A stretch of 64,000 nt of DNA, taken from positions 124,001 through 188,000 of the forward strand of contig JALHQN010000002.1 in NCBI GenBank assembly GCA_022841915.1, written 5' to 3'. Source of the DNA: Burkholderiales bacterium. Its GTDB lineage: Bacteria; Pseudomonadota; Gammaproteobacteria; Burkholderiales; WYBJ01. The translations under genes and the position numbers were made by a program. Shown one piece after another: positions 58,943 to 64,000 of the stretch. Within the stretch, counting starts at the first letter, position 1. Each line of letters opens with the position of its first letter. The notes beneath the pieces are model-generated. The model saw only the letters and a program-made list of their open reading frames with translations. It was not told the origin of the DNA and did no database searches.

Positions 58943-60058
58943 ATGCTCAAGGGAAAATTGAATTTCGACCTGGGCTTCTTAGGGGGGCTGTTCAAGGTTA
59001 AGACGCCCCCGATGATTGGCTGTGACATCAGCTCGTCATCCGTGAAGCTCGTCGAAGTGGTCGACGCCGGAAAGAACATTCTCCGGATCGAGCGCTATGC
59101 CATTGAGCCGCTTCCGCGGGATTCCGTGGTCGATGGAAACATCCAAAACCTCGACGCAGTCGCCGATTCATTGAAGCGCGGCTACAAGCGCGCCGGCTTC
59201 AGCTGCAAGAACATTGCAATGGCCCTCCCTGCTTCGGCGGTGATCACGAAGAAAATCATCGTTCCCGCGGGACAGCAGGAGGATGAGCTCGAACTGACGG
59301 TCGAGACCGAAGCCAATCAATACATCCCGTTCTCCTTGGACGAGGTCAATCTCGATTTTCAAGTGCTGGGGCCTGCGCCGAATAGCCCCGACGACGTAGA
59401 GATCTTGATAGCAGCCTCGCGCAAAGAAAAGGTCGAAGATCGGCAGGCCGTGGCTGAAGCCGCCGGCCTGGGTCTTCGGACGGTAGTGATGGATGTCGAA
59501 TCGTACGCGACCCAAACGGCGTTCGAATCGATCGAACGATCCCTGCCGCAACAAGGCCGCGACCAGAATATCGCCATCTTCGACATCGGTTCGACGTTGA
59601 TGAACCTCAACGTGATGCGCAATGGTCAATCGGTCTACAGTCGGGAACAACCCTTTGGCGGCAACCAGCTGACGCAGGAAATCCAGGGCGTCTTCGGGTT
59701 GACTCCCGAGGAGGCCGAAGCCGCCAAGCGCGCTGGCGGCCTTCCCGAAAACTACGAATCGGAAGTGCTTGCGCCGTTCGTTGACACGCTGGGACTCGAA
59801 GTCGCTCGCTCGCTTCAGTTCTTCTTCGCATCCACGCAATTCAACCAAGTCCATCACGTCGTGCTGGCGGGCGGTTGTGCCTCCATCCCGGGCGTGGATG
59901 AAAGCGTCGCCAAGCGCACCCAGGTAAACACCTTCATTGCCAACCCGTTCACGGGCATGCAGCTTTCCAGCAGAGTGCGTCCCCGGAGCCTTCAGGCCGA
60001 CGCACCCGCGTTGATGGTCGCCTGCGGCCTCGCCATGCGAAGGTTCGACCCATCATGA
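58943..60058 (+). CDS. pilM: Type IV pilus inner-membrane assembly protein PilM
   Basis: 371 residues, actin-like fold: MIGCDISSSSVKLVEVVD and ERYAIEPLPRDSVVDGNI at the N-terminus, IAIFDIGSTLMNLNVMRNGQ for the second phosphate loop, and VVLAGGCASIPGVDES. Cytoplasmic; binds the N-terminal peptide of PilN. First gene of a tight five-gene operon; overlaps pilN by ATGA. Confidence 0.96.
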   Translation: MLKGKLNFDLGFLGGLFKVKTPPMIGCDISSSSVKLVEVVDAGKNILRIERYAIEPLPRDSVVDGNIQNLDAVADSLKRGYKRAGFSCKNIAMALPASAVITKKIIVPAGQQEDELELTVETEANQYIPFSLDEVNLDFQVLGPAPNSPDDVEILIAASRKEKVEDRQAVAEAAGLGLRTVVMDVESYATQTAFESIERSLPQQGRDQNIAIFDIGSTLMNLNVMRNGQSVYSREQPFGGNQLTQEIQGVFGLTPEEAEAAKRAGGLPENYESEVLAPFVDTLGLEVARSLQFFFASTQFNQVHHVVLAGGCASIPGVDESVAKRTQVNTFIANPFTGMQLSSRVRPRSLQADAPALMVACGLAMRRFDPS

Positions 60059-60711
60059 TTCGCATCAACCTGCTTCCGCATCGAGCGCTCAAGCGCAAAG
60101 CGCTGCAGCGGCAGTTTTTTTCGGTTGCGATTGCCGTCGCCATGTTGGGCGGCGGGATTTGGTTCATCGTTCACAGCATGCTGGCGAACCAGATTGAGAA
60201 CCAGGCGCAGCGCAACAAGTTCCTCGAAGAACAGATCGTGGAGCTCGACAAGCAGATCGACGAAATCAAGAAGCTGCGCGAGCAGACCGCCCAGTTGCTC
60301 GCGCGCAAGAAGGTTGTCGAATCGTTGCAGGCCAACCGCGCGGAGTCGGTACATCTTCTCGATGAATTGGTACGGCAGTTGCCCGATGGGGTCTACCTGA
60401 GCGCCGTGAAGCAAACTGGCCAGCGGGTCGCAATCACCGGCTTTGCGCCGTCGAACGCACGGGTGGCGACACTGATGCGCAACCTGGAGTCTTCGCCTTG
60501 GCTCGAGCAGGCCTCGCTCGTGGAGGTCAAGACGGCCCTCCAAAACAACCAGCGTGCATTCGGGTTTCAGCTGAACGTCGATATCGTACGGACGGAAACC
60601 GAAGAGCCAGGCGCCAAGAAAGGTCCCGTCAAGACGGGGCTACCGGCGCCTAACTTGCCTGCTGGCACCCTTTCCTCTGCAGTTCTCGCCGCTCCTTCGG
60701 TCGGCGGCTGA
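60055..60711 (+). CDS. pilN: Type IV pilus assembly protein PilN
   Basis: 218 residues. The N-terminal MIRINLLPHRALKRKALQRQ contains the INLLPHR motif that docks PilM, then one membrane span (FFSVAIAVAMLGGGIWFIVH), a coiled coil and a periplasmic ferredoxin-like domain. The C-terminal Pro-rich tail (GPVKTGLPAPNLPAGTL) is an extension. Dimerises with PilO. Confidence 0.95.
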   Translation: MIRINLLPHRALKRKALQRQFFSVAIAVAMLGGGIWFIVHSMLANQIENQAQRNKFLEEQIVELDKQIDEIKKLREQTAQLLARKKVVESLQANRAESVHLLDELVRQLPDGVYLSAVKQTGQRVAITGFAPSNARVATLMRNLESSPWLEQASLVEVKTALQNNQRAFGFQLNVDIVRTETEEPGAKKGPVKTGLPAPNLPAGTLSSAVLAAPSVGG

Positions 60712-60732
60712 TCCTCTTTGTAGGTGCGCGCC

Positions 60733-61362
60733 ATGACGCTGGACGACCTGAGGCGACTCGACCCAAAAAATATCGGCACGTGGCCACTCGGTCCGAAGCT
60801 GGGCGCATTGCTCATTCTGCTGCTGCTCATCGTCTTCATCAGCTACTGGTTCGACTGGCAGAACCAGATCACGCAACTCGATGGTGAGCGCGCCAAGGAA
60901 GACCAGCTACGTCAAACCTTCCTCGACAAGAAGCGGCAAGCAATCAATCTCGAGGCCTATCGCAAACAGTTGGACGACATCGAAAAGTCGTTCGGGGCTC
61001 TTTTGAAGCAGCTGCCCAGCAAATCGGAGATGGATGCGCTCCTGACCGACATCAACCAAGCGGGATTGGGCCGGGGGTTGCAGTTCGAGCACTTCAAGCC
61101 AGCCGCCACCGAAACCTTGTCTGAGTTCTACGCAGAGTTGCCGATTCAGTTGCGTATCAGCGGGGGATATCACGACTTCGGCGCGTTCGCCACGGACATC
61201 TCGCGATTGTCGCGGATCGTGACCCTCAACGATATCGGCCTCTCGGCCGGCAAGGACGGCGTAATCACCATGAACGCCGTCGCCAAAACCTTCCGCTACC
61301 TCGACGAAGAAGAGATCGCCAAGCAGCGCAAGGCGGCCAAAGCAAAGGCGAAAGGCAAGTAG
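60733..61362 (+). CDS. pilO: Type IV pilus assembly protein PilO
   Basis: 209 residues from the ATG at 60733 (a GTG at 60724 adds three). TLDDLRRLDPKNIGTWPLGP, one membrane helix (LGALLILLLLIVFISYWFDW), coiled coil and periplasmic domain with LPIQLRISGGYHDFGAFATD. Lys-rich C-terminus (RKAAKAKAKGK). Bridges PilN and PilP. Confidence 0.95.
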   Translation: MTLDDLRRLDPKNIGTWPLGPKLGALLILLLLIVFISYWFDWQNQITQLDGERAKEDQLRQTFLDKKRQAINLEAYRKQLDDIEKSFGALLKQLPSKSEMDALLTDINQAGLGRGLQFEHFKPAATETLSEFYAELPIQLRISGGYHDFGAFATDISRLSRIVTLNDIGLSAGKDGVITMNAVAKTFRYLDEEEIAKQRKAAKAKAKGK

Positions 61363-61902
61363 ATGATGGCCAGGACCACCATGACGTTGTTGGCCGCCTT
61401 GATACTTTCCGCGTGCGGCGGCGAGGAGCACCAGGACCTCCGCGCATGGGTGAAGGAGCAAGACAACATGCCGCGGCCTCGCATCGAGCCGCTGCCGGAA
61501 GTGAAGCCATTCGAAGTCTTCGCCTATGAAGCCGACAAGGACGGGTTGATCGACCCGTTCAAGCCGCGCAAGGTCGAACTGCCCAAGCAGTCCCAGACGA
61601 ATGGCATTCGGCCTGATTTGAACCGGCCTCGCGAACCGCTCGAGGCCTATTCGATCGAGAACTTGCGAATGGTCGGCACGCTCTCGCAGCGCAAGGAGAT
61701 TTTCGCCCTGATCAAGACGCCCGACAGCAACCTGTTCCGCGTCCGGAAGGGCAACTATCTGGGCCAGAACTTCGGCCGCATCAACGAGATCGACGAAGGC
61801 AGCGTGAAGCTGACGGAGATCGTGCAGGACGGCACCGGCGATTGGATAGAGCGGGTAAGCACCCTGCAACTGCAGGACGAACAGGAGGTAGGGAAGAAAT
61901 GA
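61363..61902 (+). CDS. pilP: Type IV pilus lipoprotein PilP
   Basis: 179 residues. Lipobox LSAC (AALILSACGGEE) marks an inner-membrane lipoprotein; an unstructured linker with DGLIDPFKPRKVELP is followed by the HR-like domain (LRMVGTLSQRKEIFALIKTP, VRKGNYLGQNFGRINEID). Links PilNO to the secretin. The start is one of two adjacent ATG codons directly after the pilO stop. Overlaps pilQ by ATGA. Confidence 0.95.
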   Translation: MMARTTMTLLAALILSACGGEEHQDLRAWVKEQDNMPRPRIEPLPEVKPFEVFAYEADKDGLIDPFKPRKVELPKQSQTNGIRPDLNRPREPLEAYSIENLRMVGTLSQRKEIFALIKTPDSNLFRVRKGNYLGQNFGRINEIDEGSVKLTEIVQDGTGDWIERVSTLQLQDEQEVGKK

Positions 61903-64000
61903 GCACATTCAGCACCCGAATCAAGGCACTCGCATGCGGCGTGTGTGCGGTTGCGCTCGGTTGGGTTCATTTGGTCGCCTCCGCTTCCGATGCCAATCGA
62001 ATCGAGTCCATCCAAGTCGCCAGCCAGCAAGGCGGGCAAGTGGTCGTGAAGGTCACGCTGGCGCAGCCCATGGCAAATCCGCCCGCGGGTTTTTCGGTGA
62101 ACAACCCGCCGCGCATTGCCCTGGACTTCCCGAACACGATCAACGCACTCGGTCGCAACAGCCAGGACGTCAAGGAAGGCGATCTGCGTAGCCTGAATAT
62201 CGTCCAGGTAGGCCAACGTACGCGGTTGGTGATGAATCTGGGCCGTGCGCTGGGTTTTGAAACCAAGATGTCGGGCAAAGAATTGTTGGTGACGCTCCAG
62301 GGCGCGACGACCGCTTCTGCGACCTCCACCACGGTGTCGCACTTCGCCGAAGGCGGCGCGGGCCCACAAAAACACAGCGTGCGCGACATCGATTTTCGCC
62401 GCGGTCGGGCTGGCGAGGGCCGCGTGGTGATCGATCTCTCGGATAGCTCGACCGGAATCGATTTGAGGACCCAGGGCCGCACCATCGTCATCGATCTACT
62501 GCAGACCTCGCTCCCAAAGAACCTGGAGCGGCGGCTGAGCGTGGTGGATTTCGCCACGCCGGTACAGTCGATCGAGGCGTTTCGCCAAGGCGAAAACACG
62601 CGCATCGTCATCGAGCCCAAGGGTCAATGGGAGCACGCCGCATACCAAACGGATTCGCGCTTCATTCTCGAAGTCAAGCCGGTGGTGGAAGACCCCGACA
62701 AGCTGGTTAAAGGGGGGCGCTACTCGGGCGAAAAGCTTTCCTTGAATTTCCAAAACGTCGAGGTCCGGGCGGTTCTTCAGGTCATCGCCGATTTCACCAG
62801 TCTCAACATCATCACCAGCGACACCGTGGGTGGAAACCTGACGTTGCGACTCAAGGATGTCCCCTGGGACCAGGCTCTGGACATCATCCTCCAGAGCAAG
62901 GGCCTGGACATGCGAAAGACAGGTAACGTCGTCTGGATCGCACCCCGCGACGAGCTCGCCACGAAAGAAAAGCTCGCTCTGGAAGCGCGCCAACAAATCG
63001 CCGACCTGGAGCCAACCCGCACGGAAAGCTTCCAGCTCAACTACCAGAAGGGTGACGATTTCCGCAAGCTGCTGACCGACAAGGAGCAGCGCATCTTGTC
63101 TCGGCGAGGCAGCGCAGTCGTCGATCCGCGCACCAATATGGTTTTTGTGCAAGACACACCCTCCAAGCTCGAGGAGGTGCGCCGCCTGCTGCGCCAGATC
63201 GACGTGCCCGTGCGTCAGGTCATGATCGAGGCGCGCGTGGTGGAAGCATCGGACCGCTTCAGCCGGAATCTGGGCGCGCGGCTGGGGTTCAACAATGTGC
63301 CTAATGCCAACACGGGTGTCACTGGCAGTACGATCGCGGGGTCGAACGTGCGCGGTACGATCGGCGGGCAGCTCGATACGACAGGGTTCATGACGGGCCA
63401 AATATTGACCCGACCGAATTTCAACCAGTCGTTGGGTGTCAATCTCCCGGCAAGCAGCATCGCCGGCGCCAGCCCCGGCGTATTTTCGGTGGTGCTGTTC
63501 AATCAAGGCCTCACGCGCTTCTTGAATCTGGAAATCTCCGCGCTACAGGCCGATGGCCGCGGCAAGGTGATCTCCAGCCCGCGCGTCATCACGGCTGATA
63601 AGGTCGAAGCAGTCATCGAACAGGGAACGGAGATTCCCTACCAGCAGGCGACATCGAGTGGCGCGACGAGCATCGCGTTCAAGAAGGCCACCTTGTCGCT
63701 CAAGGTGAAGCCCCAGATCACCCCCGACGACCGCGTGCTCATGAATCTTGCCGTCCACAAGGACAGCCGCGGCACCGATACGCCCGCGGGGCCCTCGATC
63801 GATACCAAGCAGGTGACCACCGAAGTGCTGGTCGACAACGGCGGCACCGTGGTCATCGGAGGCATCTACGAGCAGACCCAGCAAAACACGACGACGAAGG
63901 TCCCCGTGCTCGGCGACTTGCCCTACGTCGGATTCTTGTTCAAGCAGAATCAGAAACTCGACGACAAGAGCGAACTGCTGGTCTTCATCACGCCGAGAAT
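61899..64000 (+). CDS. pilQ: Type IV pilus secretin PilQ, 3'-truncated by window edge
   Basis: 700 codons are present and the frame is open at the edge; about 10-20 residues are probably missing. The ATG at 61899 has AGGAGG upstream. Order: signal peptide (ending LVASASD), two AMIN peptidoglycan-binding domains (IESIQVASQQGGQVVVKVTL; HSVRDIDFRRGRAGEGRVVI), STN domain (NFQNVEVRAVLQVIADFTSL), N1 domain (VVDPRTNMVFVQDTPSKLEE), and the secretin core with VISSPRVITADKVEAVIEQG, EIPYQQATSSGATSIAFKKA and VPVLGDLPYVGFLFK. Forms the outer-membrane gate for the pilus. Confidence 0.96.
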   Translation, partial: MSTFSTRIKALACGVCAVALGWVHLVASASDANRIESIQVASQQGGQVVVKVTLAQPMANPPAGFSVNNPPRIALDFPNTINALGRNSQDVKEGDLRSLNIVQVGQRTRLVMNLGRALGFETKMSGKELLVTLQGATTASATSTTVSHFAEGGAGPQKHSVRDIDFRRGRAGEGRVVIDLSDSSTGIDLRTQGRTIVIDLLQTSLPKNLERRLSVVDFATPVQSIEAFRQGENTRIVIEPKGQWEHAAYQTDSRFILEVKPVVEDPDKLVKGGRYSGEKLSLNFQNVEVRAVLQVIADFTSLNIITSDTVGGNLTLRLKDVPWDQALDIILQSKGLDMRKTGNVVWIAPRDELATKEKLALEARQQIADLEPTRTESFQLNYQKGDDFRKLLTDKEQRILSRRGSAVVDPRTNMVFVQDTPSKLEEVRRLLRQIDVPVRQVMIEARVVEASDRFSRNLGARLGFNNVPNANTGVTGSTIAGSNVRGTIGGQLDTTGFMTGQILTRPNFNQSLGVNLPASSIAGASPGVFSVVLFNQGLTRFLNLEISALQADGRGKVISSPRVITADKVEAVIEQGTEIPYQQATSSGATSIAFKKATLSLKVKPQITPDDRVLMNLAVHKDSRGTDTPAGPSIDTKQVTTEVLVDNGGTVVIGGIYEQTQQNTTTKVPVLGDLPYVGFLFKQNQKLDDKSELLVFITPR

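Overview
The window looks like a chromosomal segment of a GC-rich betaproteobacterium (Burkholderiales, Nitrosomonadales or Rhodocyclales grade). The evidence is gene order: dusB-fis-purH-purD-hemF, lptD-surA-pdxA-rsmA, cytochrome c4 / engB / hemB, mrcA divergent from pilMNOPQ, and amgK/murU beside lptD. Two proteins with PEP-CTERM sorting tails imply an exosortase system elsewhere in the genome. No database search was possible; family calls rest on motifs read in the translations.

Region 1 (1-12.7 kb) is an accessory island. A P4-type tyrosine integrase lies against the 3' end of a tRNA-Ala(CGC) gene, and a DUF3987 primase/helicase-like gene runs off the left edge, so the island probably extends beyond the window. 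Between them lie a PEP-CTERM protein, a truncated SRPBCC gene, a methyltransferase embedded in IS91-like transposase debris and bracketed by inverted REP-like repeats, a class C beta-lactamase-fold hydrolase and a Gly-rich autotransporter. Gene density is low, and there are striking palindromes (a perfect 27-bp inverted repeat at 1098-1168 and a perfect 32-bp palindrome at 7208-7239).

Region 2 (12.8-24.2 kb) is core: sapC-like, lgt, ilvD, a DUF255 thioredoxin-fold protein, a monoheme cytochrome c and a complete branched-chain amino-acid-type ABC transporter (binding protein, livH, livM, livG, livF). The binding protein carries an unusual Ala/Lys-rich LEA-like tail.

Region 3 (24.3-33.5 kb) is a signalling and surface-carbohydrate block: a membrane histidine kinase, a Ser/Thr kinase fused to two receiver domains, and three glycosyltransferases of different folds flanking a second PEP-CTERM protein.

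Region 4 (33.5-64 kb) is dense housekeeping. It holds hemF, a two-module VOC protein, purD, purH, fis and dusB on the minus strand; ubiH-type hydroxylase, pepP, murU and amgK on the minus strand; lptD, surA, pdxA and rsmA; gloA and rubredoxin; thiD, thiE and hemL; cytochrome c4; engB; hemB; a conserved nucleotidyltransferase-like gene; mrcA; and pilM, pilN, pilO, pilP and pilQ (pilQ cut by the right edge). Three heme-biosynthesis genes (hemF, hemL, hemB) lie here. Between engB and hemB is a run of four hairpins, the last followed by a U-rich tail only on the minus strand, which suggests a structured small RNA antisense to the engB end and hemB leader. Several convergent genes share their stop codons, so the core part of the genome is compact.
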